Shown: positions 36,908-45,871 of the stretch, one piece after another
Layout: every line of letters starts with the position of its first letter
Position numbering within the stretch: the stretch's first letter is position 1
Source: Belnapia rosea
Lineage (GTDB): Bacteria; Pseudomonadota; Alphaproteobacteria; Acetobacterales; Acetobacteraceae
DNA: 64,000 nucleotides
Assembly: GCF_900101615.1 (NCBI RefSeq)
Contig: NZ_FMZX01000005.1
Coordinates: 124,001 to 188,000, forward strand
Direction: 5' to 3'
The notes under the pieces: model-generated
Database searches by the model: none
The model's input: the letters and a program-made list of their open reading frames with translations, nothing else
What the model was told of the DNA's origin: nothing
Translations under genes and position numbers: made by a program

Positions 36908-37165
36908 TCACCGTAAGGTGGGCCCACGAGCAGCGGCCAGAGCTCGGCAGCAAAGAATGGCGAGCAGTAGGTTCAAAATGCATGCCATGATCGAGCCGAC
37001 CACAAGTGAGCTTTGCGCATCACCTGTGATGCCGTAGCGGAATCCATCGACAAAATAGAAGGCAGGATTGACGTATGCGACAGCGCGGCAGACCAGCGGG
37101 ACTTCCGCGAGCGGGAGTAGCACCGCCGGAAGGAAGGTGAGCGATACCGCAATCAGGCCATCAAG
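36908..37165 (-). pseudogene. C-terminal remnant of an ABC-2 transporter permease
   Basis: A leftward open frame reads YVNPAFYFVDGFRYGITGD, followed by a hydrophobic helix and a stop at 36908. This is the conserved end of ABC-2 type permeases (polysaccharide or drug exporters), where NPxxYxxDGxRY is the signature. The upstream helices and the ATP-binding subunit are absent. The preceding frame (RPAGSSLFRVQALKALDG) has no resemblance to the family. It appears to be the leftover of a deleted exporter at the right edge of the phosphonate island. Confidence 0.65.
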
Positions 37166-37710
37166 CGCTTTAAGAGCTTGAACGCGAAATAAGCTCGATC
37201 CTGCGGGCCGGCTTCGACACGTAAGGCAGTGATCCACGGTGCTGCGGCCTGGGCACGTTTAGCCAACAGTTCTCGAGATTGTCCCCCGTGTTCGCTTGGA
37301 TCGTCTAGCCGGGTTCAGCGACAAGCTGCCGACTGGTTCCAACCGCGCGGCTTGAAGAGGCTGCAGTGCAACGAAGGTGCCGGCGCACAGAGTTTGCGAC
37401 GGGGTTGTCAACTGGTGACAGCTTATGCGTCCAGGTGACCACGAATTGACGCCTCATGGGTTAAAGTTTGGACCGCCCCGTCGGTGGTGGGATGGTGCAA
37501 GTCCCTGAAAAGGCGAGGCATACAGGACCGGCTTATGGGCAAGCGCACACTGCCGGCATGAAGGGTCGGTGCCGGCAGCCCAGGCAGCTGCCGCCCGGCT
37601 GTGCCGTAAGCGGCCCTGTGCGGCCGCAATGGCCGGAGCAGGCTGCTCGCCAGGGGCGACGCGGCCCGGCATGATCTGCGCCTCCTCGGCACCTTACCGG
37701 CAAGTCCCCC
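37166..37710. other. gene-free stretch right of the phosphonate island
   Basis: No open frame with recognisable content was seen on either strand, and no tRNA or clear attachment site. Composition is mixed, with AT-richer patches near 37150-37200 and 37420-37470. It probably is decayed sequence between the permease remnant and the flavin oxidoreductase gene, plus the promoter of the latter. Confidence 0.5.
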
Positions 37711-38850
37711 ATGCCCGATCTGTTCAGCCCCTACACGCTCAAGGGCGTCACCCTCCGCAACCGTATCGCCATGTCGCCCATGACCATGCACAGGGCGGTG
37801 GATGGCAGAGTGAACGATTACCACATCATGATGATGGGCTCGCGCGCCGCCGGCGGCTTCGGTCTGGTGTTCCCCGAGCAGATCGCCATCACGCCGGACG
37901 GCCGCACCAGCACCAGCTGTGCCGGCATCTGGGACGACAGCCAGGTCGAGGGCCTGGCCCGAATCTGCGCCCTGGTGAAGGAGATGGGCGGCGTTCCCGC
38001 CATCCAGCTCGGCCATACCGGGCGCAAGGGCAGTGAGCAGAAGCCATGGGAGGGCAAGAGGCAGATCGCCCCGGACCATCCGGATGGCTGGCAGGTGCGC
38101 GGACCCTCCGCCGTCACCTATGGCGGCCGCTATACCTACCCGGTGCAGGCGCTGAGCGTCCCCGAGATCCACGCGCTGCACCAGGCCTATGCCGATGCGG
38201 CGCGACGGGCTCTGCAGGCCGGCTTCGAGTGGCTGGAGATGCATTTCGCGCATGGTTATCTGGGCGCGAGCTTCTTCTCACCGCTCGCCAACCAGCGGAC
38301 GGACGCCTATGGCGGCAGCCTCGAGAAGCGGCTGCGTTTCCACCGTGAAGCGCTGGATGCCGTGCGCGCCGTATGGCCGGAGCGGCTGCCGCTGACGATG
38401 CGCCTGGGCGCGGACGACTTCCATCCGGACGGGGTGCAGTTCGACGACTCCGTCTGGGCGGTCGGCGAGCTGAAGCGGCACGGACTGGACCTGGCCGATA
38501 TCAGCCTGGGCATGAACACCGACGACCTGCGCGACCCGCCCTTCTCGCAGGCCGCCTTCATGGTGGAGCGCGGCAACCGCGTCCGGCGCGAATGCGGCAT
38601 ACCGGTCGCCGTCAGCTGGAACCTGGGCACTCCGGCGCTTGCGGACCAGGTGATCCGCGAGGAGCTGGTCGACCTGGTGTTCCTGGGCCGCCCGGCCCTG
38701 GCCAACCCGCATTGGCCGGTCTGGGCCGCGCGGGAGCTGGCGCATGGCGATCCGTTCTCGATGCTCCCGCAGGACTGGTCCTGGTGGTTGCACAACCGGC
38801 CAGGTTCGGAAAACTCACATGGTTGGCCGCCACCTGCGGCTACCCCATGA
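37711..38850 (+). CDS. NADH:flavin oxidoreductase, old yellow enzyme family
   Basis: A 379-residue TIM-barrel FMN protein. It opens LFSPYTLKGVTLRNRIAMSPM, typical for OYE/YqjM-type enzymes. IQLGHTGRKGS and HFAHGYLGASFFSPLAN contribute to FMN and substrate binding, and DAYGGSLEKRLRF is a further family signature. VFLGRPALANPHWP at the end is the FMN-phosphate region. These proteins reduce activated C=C bonds of enones with NAD(P)H. It stands alone, and its natural substrate is not evident. It closes the island on the chromosomal side. Confidence 0.92.
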   Translation: MPDLFSPYTLKGVTLRNRIAMSPMTMHRAVDGRVNDYHIMMMGSRAAGGFGLVFPEQIAITPDGRTSTSCAGIWDDSQVEGLARICALVKEMGGVPAIQLGHTGRKGSEQKPWEGKRQIAPDHPDGWQVRGPSAVTYGGRYTYPVQALSVPEIHALHQAYADAARRALQAGFEWLEMHFAHGYLGASFFSPLANQRTDAYGGSLEKRLRFHREALDAVRAVWPERLPLTMRLGADDFHPDGVQFDDSVWAVGELKRHGLDLADISLGMNTDDLRDPPFSQAAFMVERGNRVRRECGIPVAVSWNLGTPALADQVIREELVDLVFLGRPALANPHWPVWAARELAHGDPFSMLPQDWSWWLHNRPGSENSHGWPPPAATP

Positions 38851-39107
38851 GCCACCGCGATGCCCCGCTCCCCGGCATCAGGCCAGGCTGCCGGCCAAGC
38901 CTGCGGCGGGGATTCGGTGGCGGCACACGCCCGCCCGGCGGTTTTCCAGAAGCCGTTCGAGCCTGGCGGCCATGCCGCCCGGGCCCCCGCGGAGAGGGCA
39001 CGACACGCCCCTTCCCCGGCTGGCGGTCCCATCCCTTCAGGCGGACCGCCCGTCCTTCATGCCTGGGCCGGTCAGGCCCGCATGGCTCGAAGGCGACCGG
39101 GGCCGGC

Positions 39108-39809
39108 TCAGCCGAGGACCTTGGCCAGCAACTCAGCGGAGCGGCCATTGGCAATGGTAGCCGCCCGGGCATCCCAGGAGTGGCCACCCATGCGGGCGAA
39201 GGCATGGTCCACGCCCGGATAGACATGCACGGCGACCTGGCTGTGGCCCGACAGCCCGGCCAGGATCTTCGCCTGCGCCTCGGGGGGGACGAACTTGTCC
39301 TTCTCCGCGATATGCAGGATCAGCGGCGCCTTGATGCCGCCCGCTTCGCCCAGCAGCCCCTCGAGCCCGACGCCGTAATAGCTGACATTCGCATCCGCGT
39401 CGGACCGCGCCGCCATCATATAGGCGAGCCGGCCGCCGAGGCAGAAGCCCATGGTCGCCACGCGGCCGTTGCTGCCCGGCAGCGTCCGGGCATGGGCGAC
39501 CGTCGCCTTCAGGTCCTCCACTGCCTTGTCCTGGTCCATGCCGTTCATCAGGGCGAAGGCGCGATCCCACTGCGCCTGGCCCGCATCCGGGTCGAGCGTC
39601 ACGCCCGGCTCCTGACGCCAGAACAGGTCGGGGCTGATGGCGATGAAGCCCATCTCGGCGACCCAGTCGCTCAGCTGCCGCATGGCGTCGTTCACGCCGA
39701 AGATTTCCTGGATCATCACCACGGCCCCGGCCGGGGTGGTCTTCGGCATTGCCAGGTAGGCGCCGAAGCGCCCGCTGCCATCGGCCGCGGCGATCTCGAT
39801 CTCGGGCAT
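39108..39809 (-). CDS. dienelactone hydrolase family protein
   Basis: A 233-residue alpha/beta hydrolase. The nucleophile is the cysteine in TMGFCLGGRLAYM; the acid and base lie in AEKDKFVPP and GVDHAFARMGGHSW. QEIFGVNDAMRQLSDW carries the conserved glutamate of dienelactone hydrolases. The family opens lactone rings in the breakdown of chloroaromatics but includes many broad hydrolases. It is divergent from the DUF3047 gene, with 45 bp between. Confidence 0.9.
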   Translation of the reverse strand: MPEIEIAAADGSGRFGAYLAMPKTTPAGAVVMIQEIFGVNDAMRQLSDWVAEMGFIAISPDLFWRQEPGVTLDPDAGQAQWDRAFALMNGMDQDKAVEDLKATVAHARTLPGSNGRVATMGFCLGGRLAYMMAARSDADANVSYYGVGLEGLLGEAGGIKAPLILHIAEKDKFVPPEAQAKILAGLSGHSQVAVHVYPGVDHAFARMGGHSWDARAATIANGRSAELLAKVLG

Positions 39810-39854
39810 GGTCTGCTCCTTGTCTCAGGCGGTTCCGGCGGCATCTAACCGCAG

Positions 39855-40532
39855 ATGCTCAGGCTTGCCATGCCCCTGGCGATGACATTGGTGGCCGGAG
39901 CCGGGCCGGCCACCCCGCCCGGCGCGCTGGACGCCGCCGGCTGGCACCATGCCGAATGGCATGGCGTGGCACCGGCCCGCTTCCGTCCGCTGCCCGATGG
40001 CGGCGTCGCGGTGGAGGGCGATGGGGAGGGTAGCTTCGTCTGGCGCCGGGCGCAGGGTGGGGCCGAATGCCTCTCCTGGCGGTGGCGGGTCGATGCCGGG
40101 CCACCGCCGACCGACCTGACCCGATCCCATGGCGACGACCGGGCGCTGGCGGTGGCCGTCGGCTTCGCGGGCTGGCCGGCCCGCGTCACCTTCTGGCAGC
40201 GCAGCCAGCATGCGCTGGCCCAGGCCGTGGCCGGCAGCCACCCGCTGCCACGCAGCGCCCTGCTCTATGTCTGGGGCGGCACCGGGCAGGAGCCGGCGCG
40301 CTTCCCAAGCCCGCATATGGCCGGGCTCGGCATGGTGCGGGTGCTGCGCCCCGCAGCCACCCCACATGGCCGCTGGTTCGAGGAGCGGGTGGACCTGGCT
40401 GCCGATTGGCGCGCCGCCTTCGGGGGCGAGCCGCCGCCGCTGCAGGAACTCGTGATCGGCACCGATGGGGACGACACACGCAGCCGGCTCCAGGCCCAGG
40501 TGGACAGCCTGCGCTTCGGTCCCTGCCGCTGA
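39855..40532 (+). CDS. DUF3047 family exported protein
   Basis: A 225-residue protein with a short hydrophobic N-terminus (about residues 1-17) suggesting export. The body has WRWRVDAGPPPTDLTRSHGDD, WGGTGQEPARFPSPH and LVIGTDGDDTRSRL, the pattern of DUF3047, which is probably a lectin- or carbohydrate-binding-like beta fold. No enzymatic residues can be named. It is followed by the MFS gene in the same direction, 54 bp on. Confidence 0.78.
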   Translation: MLRLAMPLAMTLVAGAGPATPPGALDAAGWHHAEWHGVAPARFRPLPDGGVAVEGDGEGSFVWRRAQGGAECLSWRWRVDAGPPPTDLTRSHGDDRALAVAVGFAGWPARVTFWQRSQHALAQAVAGSHPLPRSALLYVWGGTGQEPARFPSPHMAGLGMVRVLRPAATPHGRWFEERVDLAADWRAAFGGEPPPLQELVIGTDGDDTRSRLQAQVDSLRFGPCR

Positions 40533-40586
40533 AGCATCGGAACGCCCCGTCACGCGTTGCCGCCGGGTCGAGGAGACCCGAGCGGC

Positions 40587-42038
40587 ATGCGCGATACACC
40601 TGAAAGCGGCCAGTTCAGCACCGATGTCCCAGCCCGGCTGGATCGCCTGCCCTGGAGCGGCTTCCATTGGCGCGTTGTCATCGCCCTCGGCATCACCTGG
40701 ATCCTCGACGGTCTGGAAGTGACGCTGGTCGGCAGCCTGGCCGCTGCCATCCATCAAAGCCCGAGCCTCGCACTGACCGAGACGCAGATCGGCCTCACCG
40801 CCTCGGCCTATCTGATCGGCGCCGTCGTCGGCGCGCTGGGCTTCGGCTGGCTGGCCGACCGGATCGGCCGCCGGCGGCTCTTCTTCATCACCCTCATCGT
40901 CTACATGCTCGCCAGCATCGCCACCGGCTTCGCCTGGAATTTCTGGACCTTTGCCCTTTGCCGGATGCTGACCGGCGCGGGCATCGGCGGCGAGTACGCC
41001 GCGGTGAACTCCGCCATCCAGGAACTCATCCCCGCCCGCCTCCGCGGCCGGGTCGACCTGTTCGTCAATGGCACCTTCTGGGGTGGCGCGGCCATCGGCG
41101 CCGTCACTGCTCTGGTGGTGCTCGACCCCGCCATCATCGACCCCGAGATCGGCTGGCGCGCTGCCTTCATCGTCGGCGGCGCCCTCTCGCTGATCGTGCT
41201 GCTGCTGCGCCGCCACCTGCCGGAGAGCCCGCGCTGGCTGATGCTGCACGGCCGGCCGGAGGAAGGCGAGAAGATCGTCGCCGACATCGAGCGTGACGTC
41301 GCCGCCGAGACCGGCCCGCTGCCGCCCACCACCTACGGCCCGATCAGGCTCAACCGCCGCGGCGCCGCCAGCCTGTCCGAGATCTGGCGCACCATGTTCG
41401 ACACCCACCGCGACCGGGCGATCCTCGGCCTGACGCTGATGTCCTGCCAGGCCTTCTGCTACAACGCGGTGTTCTTCACCTACGCGCTGGTGCTGACCAA
41501 ATTCTACGCCATCCCGGCCCATGAGATTGGCTGGTTCATGCTGCCCTTCGCGCTCGGCAACCTCGCCGGCCCGCTGCTGCTCGGCCGCTTCTTCGATACC
41601 ATCGGCCGCAAGGTGATGATCACCGCCACCTATGGCCTGGCCGGGCTGCTGATGGCGGCCACCGGCTTCGCCTTCGCCCAGGGCTGGCTCTCCGCCTGGG
41701 AGCAGACGGCGGCCTGGACGCTGATCTTCTTCTTCGCCTCCGCCGCTGCCTCGGCCGCCTATCTGACGGTTGGCGAGAGCTTCCCGCTGGAGATGCGGGC
41801 CATGGCGATTGCGCTGTTCTATGCCATCGGCACTGCGGTCGGCGGGGTCGTGGGGCCGACGCTCTTCGGCTGGCTGATCTCGAGCGGGGAGCGGGGCGAT
41901 ATCTTCTGGGGTTACCTGATCGCCGCCGCCCTGATGCTGGTGGCGGCCGGCACCGAATGGCGCCTCGGCTTCGCGGCGGAGGGGCGTTCGCTCGAGGACG
42001 TGTCCGCCCCACTCTCCGCAACCGCCGCAAATCGGTAA
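40587..42038 (+). CDS. MFS transporter, metabolite:H+ symporter type
   Basis: A 483-residue protein with 12 hydrophobic helices. GWLADRIGRRRLFFI after helix 2 and GAGIGGEYAAVNSAIQE in helix 4-5 fit the sugar/aromatic-acid:proton symporter group. RRHLPESPRWLMLHGR lies before the large central loop, as in the MHS family. A sugar, dicarboxylate or aromatic acid is a plausible substrate. The start MRDTPESGQF at 40587 has GAGGAGA upstream, and the 10 extra upstream codons are not supported. Confidence 0.9.
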   Translation: MRDTPESGQFSTDVPARLDRLPWSGFHWRVVIALGITWILDGLEVTLVGSLAAAIHQSPSLALTETQIGLTASAYLIGAVVGALGFGWLADRIGRRRLFFITLIVYMLASIATGFAWNFWTFALCRMLTGAGIGGEYAAVNSAIQELIPARLRGRVDLFVNGTFWGGAAIGAVTALVVLDPAIIDPEIGWRAAFIVGGALSLIVLLLRRHLPESPRWLMLHGRPEEGEKIVADIERDVAAETGPLPPTTYGPIRLNRRGAASLSEIWRTMFDTHRDRAILGLTLMSCQAFCYNAVFFTYALVLTKFYAIPAHEIGWFMLPFALGNLAGPLLLGRFFDTIGRKVMITATYGLAGLLMAATGFAFAQGWLSAWEQTAAWTLIFFFASAAASAAYLTVGESFPLEMRAMAIALFYAIGTAVGGVVGPTLFGWLISSGERGDIFWGYLIAAALMLVAAGTEWRLGFAAEGRSLEDVSAPLSATAANR

Positions 42039-42127
42039 CGAGCGTGTAAGGAGGTCTTGGCACAACCCTGCTCTTGATCTTAATCTCTTCTTCACAACCA
42101 AAGATTGCGTTGTAGAGGGTAAAGCCC

Positions 42128-42487
42128 ATGTCTCCGCGCAGCCGGTCCGGCATTGCCGATGATGATTGGGATAGGGTCTGGCAGGATTACGACCGCCGGC
42201 ACCCGAAGCCGGTTGCCCCTGCCGCACGGGAGATCGTGAAGCCGAAGCCGCTGCGCGGCCGGATCAGCGCCATGCTGCTCGCTCTCGCGCTCAGCCTCGC
42301 CCTCGCGCCGCGCCCTGCCAGCCTGATGACCGGCCAGCCCGATGGCGGGGAAAGCCTGGTCTCCCTCTCGCCGACCGAGGCCGAGTTGCCGCCGCTCTCC
42401 ACCTCGGTCGCACGCCTCGCAGCCGAATCCGCCCATGCCGCCTGCTGGGTCCTGCAGCTCGATCCGCGGCGGCCGGCCTGCCCCTGA
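42128..42487 (+). CDS. hypothetical single-pass membrane protein
   Basis: A 119-residue protein with no recognised family. The N-terminal 45 residues are charged (DDDWDRVWQDYDRRHPKP); one hydrophobic segment lies near residues 48-66 (ISAMLLALALSLALAP). The rest is neutral with two cysteine residues near the end. Reading-frame quality is acceptable and it stands alone, about 90 bp after the MFS gene, with an AT-richer region before it. It may be a small envelope protein; no function is proposed. Confidence 0.6.
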   Translation: MSPRSRSGIADDDWDRVWQDYDRRHPKPVAPAAREIVKPKPLRGRISAMLLALALSLALAPRPASLMTGQPDGGESLVSLSPTEAELPPLSTSVARLAAESAHAACWVLQLDPRRPACP

Positions 42488-42569
42488 ACGGGCCGGCCGT
42501 TTCCTTGGGGCCCATTTCCCATGGCACGGTGCATGCTTTAATCGGGGTCTCCAGCAAGGCAGGCCCCTG

Positions 42570-43070
42570 ATGTCCGTGACGAAGCAGGAATTCCGCGATG
42601 CCATGGCCCGGTTGGGCGCCGCGGTGAACATCATCACCACCGGCGGCCCGGCCGGGCGCGGCGGCTTCACCGCCAGCGCCGTCTGCAGCGTGACCGACGA
42701 GCCGCCGACCCTCCTCATCTGCATGAACCGCAACGCCACCGCCGCCCCTGCGCTGCGCGCCAACGGCACGGTCTGCGTCAATGTCGTCGCCGCCGGGCAG
42801 AAGGAGGTGGCGATGGTCTTCGCCGGCGTCACCAAATGCAGCATGGAGGAGCGCTTCGATGCCGGCACCTGGGCCAGCCTCGCCACCGGCGCGCCGGTGC
42901 TGCAGGGCGCCGTGGTCTCCTTCGATTGCCGCATCGCCGATATCGTCGACAAGGGCACGCATAGCGTGATCTTCGCCGAGGTGGCCGGCATCCGCGGCGG
43001 CAGCCATCACGAGCATGGGCTGATCTATTTCGGCCGCGACTACCACCCGGTCGGCAAGGCCTCGGCCTGA
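42570..43070 (+). CDS. flavin reductase (HpaC/RutF-like)
   Basis: A 166-residue flavin_reduct domain protein. LGAAVNIITTGGPAGRGG and TASAVCSVTDEPPTLLICMN mark the FMN-binding N-terminal half. HHEHGLIYFGRDYHPVGK is the usual end (quoted: LIYFGRDYHPV). It supplies reduced flavin to a partner monooxygenase. No monooxygenase is adjacent. A LysR gene follows after 7 bp and may control it. Confidence 0.9.
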   Translation: MSVTKQEFRDAMARLGAAVNIITTGGPAGRGGFTASAVCSVTDEPPTLLICMNRNATAAPALRANGTVCVNVVAAGQKEVAMVFAGVTKCSMEERFDAGTWASLATGAPVLQGAVVSFDCRIADIVDKGTHSVIFAEVAGIRGGSHHEHGLIYFGRDYHPVGKASA

Positions 43071-43077
43071 GCCGCCC

Positions 43078-44004
43078 ATGGCGCTGCGGCCCGAGGAAAC
43101 CGAGCTTCGCCGGCTCGACCTGAACCTGCTGCCCGTCTTCATCGCCCTGATGCGGGAGCGCAGCGTGACCCGCGCGGGCGAGGCGCTGTTCCTGTCGCAG
43201 CCCGCCACCTCGGCGGCGCTGGCCCGGCTGCGCGCCGTGTTCCGCGACGAGTTGCTGGTGCGCAACGGCAAGCAGCTGGAGCCGACGGCGCGGGCCGAGG
43301 CGCTGCTGGCCGCCCTCGCGCCATCGCTCCAGGCCATTGCCGGGGCATTGTCGGGGGCCGTGCCCTTCGACCCGGCGACGGATGAGCGCGTCTTCCGCAT
43401 CGGCTGGACCGATGACGTGGGCATGGCGGCGAAGCCCCTGCTCGCGCGCATCTGGCAGGCGGCACCCCGTTGCCGCCTGGTGATCCGGGCGGCGAATTAC
43501 CGGACGATCCCCGGCATGCTGGAAAGTGGCGAGATCGGCCTTGCCCTTGGCTTCATGGGGGATGACCTGCCGGCCATCGCCAAGCAGCGGGTGCTGCGGC
43601 GGGGCAGCTTCCAAGTGCTGCGCTGGGAAGGAACGCCCGGCCCCATCGATCTCGACGCCTATTGCGCCCGCCCGCATGTGCTGGTGACGCCGCGCGGCGA
43701 CCTCACCGGCTTTGCCGATGCGGCACTGGAGCGGCTGGGGCGAAGCCGGCGCGTGATGCTGGGCGTGCCCGAATTCGGCCTGCTGCGTCAGGTGCTGCTG
43801 GGGACCGACCTGCTCTGCACCGTCTCCGATGCGCTGGTGGAGGCACTGATGGCGCCCGAGGCGGGTGGCGGGCTGGCCGCCGACCCCGTCCCCTTCGACG
43901 GGCCCGATTCTGTCATGCGCATGGCCTGGCGTACGGCGCTCGACCATGACCCGGCCGAGGAATGGCTGCGCGCCCAGGTGGTGGCGGTACTGGCCCGTCG
44001 CTGA
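43078..44004 (+). CDS. LysR-family transcriptional regulator
   Basis: A 308-residue protein. The HTH at residues 10-70 is typical (LPVFIALMRERSVTRAGEAL; QPATSAALARLR). The effector-binding periplasmic-like domain covers about 95-300, with the NodD/LinR-like spacing. It follows the flavin reductase by 7 bp, so both may be one unit, or the gene may regulate it in the same direction. The inducer is unknown. It is convergent with the diguanylate cyclase gene. Confidence 0.9.
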   Translation: MALRPEETELRRLDLNLLPVFIALMRERSVTRAGEALFLSQPATSAALARLRAVFRDELLVRNGKQLEPTARAEALLAALAPSLQAIAGALSGAVPFDPATDERVFRIGWTDDVGMAAKPLLARIWQAAPRCRLVIRAANYRTIPGMLESGEIGLALGFMGDDLPAIAKQRVLRRGSFQVLRWEGTPGPIDLDAYCARPHVLVTPRGDLTGFADAALERLGRSRRVMLGVPEFGLLRQVLLGTDLLCTVSDALVEALMAPEAGGGLAADPVPFDGPDSVMRMAWRTALDHDPAEEWLRAQVVAVLARR

Positions 44005-44013
44005 GCCGGTGCC

Positions 44014-45543
44014 TCACTCCACCCTGGCATGGTCTGAGGCGCCCCTCACCGGCACCTTGTGCCGCTTGGCGGCGTAGAGCGCCATATCGGCATGCTCGAT
44101 CGCCGCCTCCATCGTCAGCGCATCCCGCGGCAGCAGGGCGACGCCGAGGCTGCAGCCGAGATGCAGCGGGCCGGTCTCGGTCGGCACGCCAGCGCGGAGC
44201 ATGGCGTTGAGCCGCGCCCCGACCTCGCGCGCCGCCGCCTCGACCTTGGCGGACGGGCCGATCAGGCAGAGCAGGAACTCATCCCCGCCGAGGCGCACCG
44301 CCGCATCCTCGTCGCGCAGGTTCCCCTGCAGCCAGGCGCCGATGCCGCGCAGCACGGCATCGCCCGCGGCATGGCCATGGGTATCGTTGATCGGCTTGAA
44401 CCCGTCGAGGTCGAGCGCCACCACGGCGCAGCCCTCGTCGAGCGGCGGCAGGGCCTTCTGCCAGGCGGCGAAGCCGGCGCGGTTCAGCAGGCCGGTCAAG
44501 GGGTCCCGCCAGGCTTGGTCGCGCAGCTGCTCGAGCTGGCGGGCCACGTCACGGCCGGCCGAGCCGCCCAGCACGCGCTGGATCGTCGAGCCGACCCGGC
44601 CCGCATACCAACCCGCCAACGCGCCGCCCGTCGCGGCGATGCCGAATGTGCCGAAGCCGAGCCAGAGGCCGAAGCTCCAGAGCGGCGCCAGCACCGCTAC
44701 CCTGTCGCGTTGCGCCACCACCACCCAGTCGAGGGTGGGCCGGTCCGGCGCCCCTTCCGCCCGGGCGAAGCCGAGGATGGCGGGTGGGTGGCCCGGCAGG
44801 GTCGTCTCCCGCCAGCCGCCGGCGGAGCGTTCCTGCGGCCAGGGCTTGCCCCGCTCGTTTTCCGGACCGAGCAGCACCAGCTTGTCGGTGCCGATCACGC
44901 GCAGGATCGGCGGCGGCTGCCAGGGCGCGAAGACGGCGAGTTCACGCCGCACGCCCTCGGCCCAGCGCCAGGTCAGGTGCCCGGCGATGACCCCGATCAC
45001 CGCCCCATCCGCGGCATGAACCGGCGCTGCGGCATCGACGAAATAGGCATCGGCGCCACCGCCCTGATCCTCAGGCAGCAGCTTCGCCAGCATGACCGCC
45101 GGGTGCACGTCACCAAGATGTGGGCCGGCGAGGCCCGGACGGAACCACGGACGGGCGGAGACATCGGCGCCCTCCAGTAGCCCACCCGTTGCGGCGATAA
45201 CCTTGCCGTCGGTACCGGTGAAGCCGATCCAGGAGAAGGTAGGCGAGCGGCCCTTCAGATCCTCCAGCAGGCGGCGCGCCATGGATGGCTGCGCCGGCTG
45301 CCGCTCGAACACCTCGAACCGCGCCAGCATGCCGACATCATGCGCCCAGTCGGCCAGGCCGGAGTCGAGCCGAAGCGCCATGACCCGCGCGTAATCGGCG
45401 AGCCGTTGCCCGGCATCGGCGATCAGCCTGCCGCGTTCCGCCCGGATCACCATGGCCGAACCCGCCACGCCCAGCAGGGCGCAAAGCACGCCGACCGTCA
45501 GGCCATGGCGCCAACCGGGACCGAACCAACCAGCTAGGGACAT
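44014..45543 (-). CDS. membrane-bound diguanylate cyclase (sensor domain + GGDEF)
   Basis: A 509-residue protein. The first helix is at about residues 12-35, a large periplasmic region follows (35-300, dCache/PAS-like, with TFSWIGFTGTDGKVIAATGG), the second helix at about 305-335, then a GGDEF domain at 350-505. The active motif is intact (RLGGDEF, Gly419-Phe423). The inhibitory I-site RDED lies five residues before it (Arg410-Asp413), so c-di-GMP feedback is likely. It makes c-di-GMP in response to an unknown extracytoplasmic signal. The ATG at 45543 has AGGAGAG just upstream. Confidence 0.93.
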   Translation of the reverse strand: MSLAGWFGPGWRHGLTVGVLCALLGVAGSAMVIRAERGRLIADAGQRLADYARVMALRLDSGLADWAHDVGMLARFEVFERQPAQPSMARRLLEDLKGRSPTFSWIGFTGTDGKVIAATGGLLEGADVSARPWFRPGLAGPHLGDVHPAVMLAKLLPEDQGGGADAYFVDAAAPVHAADGAVIGVIAGHLTWRWAEGVRRELAVFAPWQPPPILRVIGTDKLVLLGPENERGKPWPQERSAGGWRETTLPGHPPAILGFARAEGAPDRPTLDWVVVAQRDRVAVLAPLWSFGLWLGFGTFGIAATGGALAGWYAGRVGSTIQRVLGGSAGRDVARQLEQLRDQAWRDPLTGLLNRAGFAAWQKALPPLDEGCAVVALDLDGFKPINDTHGHAAGDAVLRGIGAWLQGNLRDEDAAVRLGGDEFLLCLIGPSAKVEAAAREVGARLNAMLRAGVPTETGPLHLGCSLGVALLPRDALTMEAAIEHADMALYAAKRHKVPVRGASDHARVE

Positions 45544-45725
45544 CCCGGGCGACTCTCCTGACCTGCGCGAACTGGAAATATTCGACCGAAGCTTGATTCG
45601 TAAGCGGGGCATCGCACGGCGAAGAGCAAATTCTAACGATCCTGTGAGTAACGCTCTTATCCCGCCGACCGGTGAATCGAAGGTGAATGGTTACATCCCG
45701 CTCTCGCGCCGGGGCCCGGACATGC

Positions 45726-45759
45726 GAAAGGCCCGGGTGGTATCCCACCCGGGCCTTTC
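45726..45759. terminator. 15-bp stem hairpin after the leader ORF
   Basis: GAAAGGCCCGGGTGG (45726-45740) and CCACCCGGGCCTTTC (45745-45759) pair perfectly around a TATC loop. Seen from either strand the stem ends in CCTTTC, so it could stop transcription in both directions. Its place about 33 bp after the short leader ORF on the minus strand resembles an attenuator arrangement. Confidence 0.7.
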
Positions 45760-45792
45760 CATTGCTGCAGCCGTTGCCGGCCTAGGCAGGGC

Positions 45793-45870
45793 TCAGGAAG
45801 CCATCTCCGCAGTGGCGGTGACGATGATCCAGGCCGCAGGCAGGGCACGCGGCATATGGCAATGAGACAC
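45793..45870 (-). CDS. leader-like small ORF (25 codons)
   Basis: A GTG-started frame encodes 25 residues, with the middle reading LPAAWIIVTATAEMAS, then TGA at 45793-45795. AAAGGAGGTGATCC lies just before the start, complementary to the last 14 bases of 16S rRNA, an extraordinary ribosome-binding site. The consecutive Ile-Ile-Val and the hairpin beyond suggest attenuation by stalled translation, perhaps sensing branched-chain amino acids. It lies between livK and the diguanylate cyclase gene, which is the only downstream leftward gene. Expression is inferred; no homologue can be named. Confidence 0.6.
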   Translation of the reverse strand: MSHCHMPRALPAAWIIVTATAEMAS

Positions 45871-45871
45871 T

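Noticed and set aside
37238-37710. Possible attachment site or tRNA fragment at the right island edge
   Set aside because: No repeat shared with the left edge and no tRNA 3' end was visible.
39825-42227. Leftward open frame of about 800 codons
   Set aside because: It covers DUF3047 and MFS genes on the other strand, which have clear family motifs; composition is typical for a shadow.
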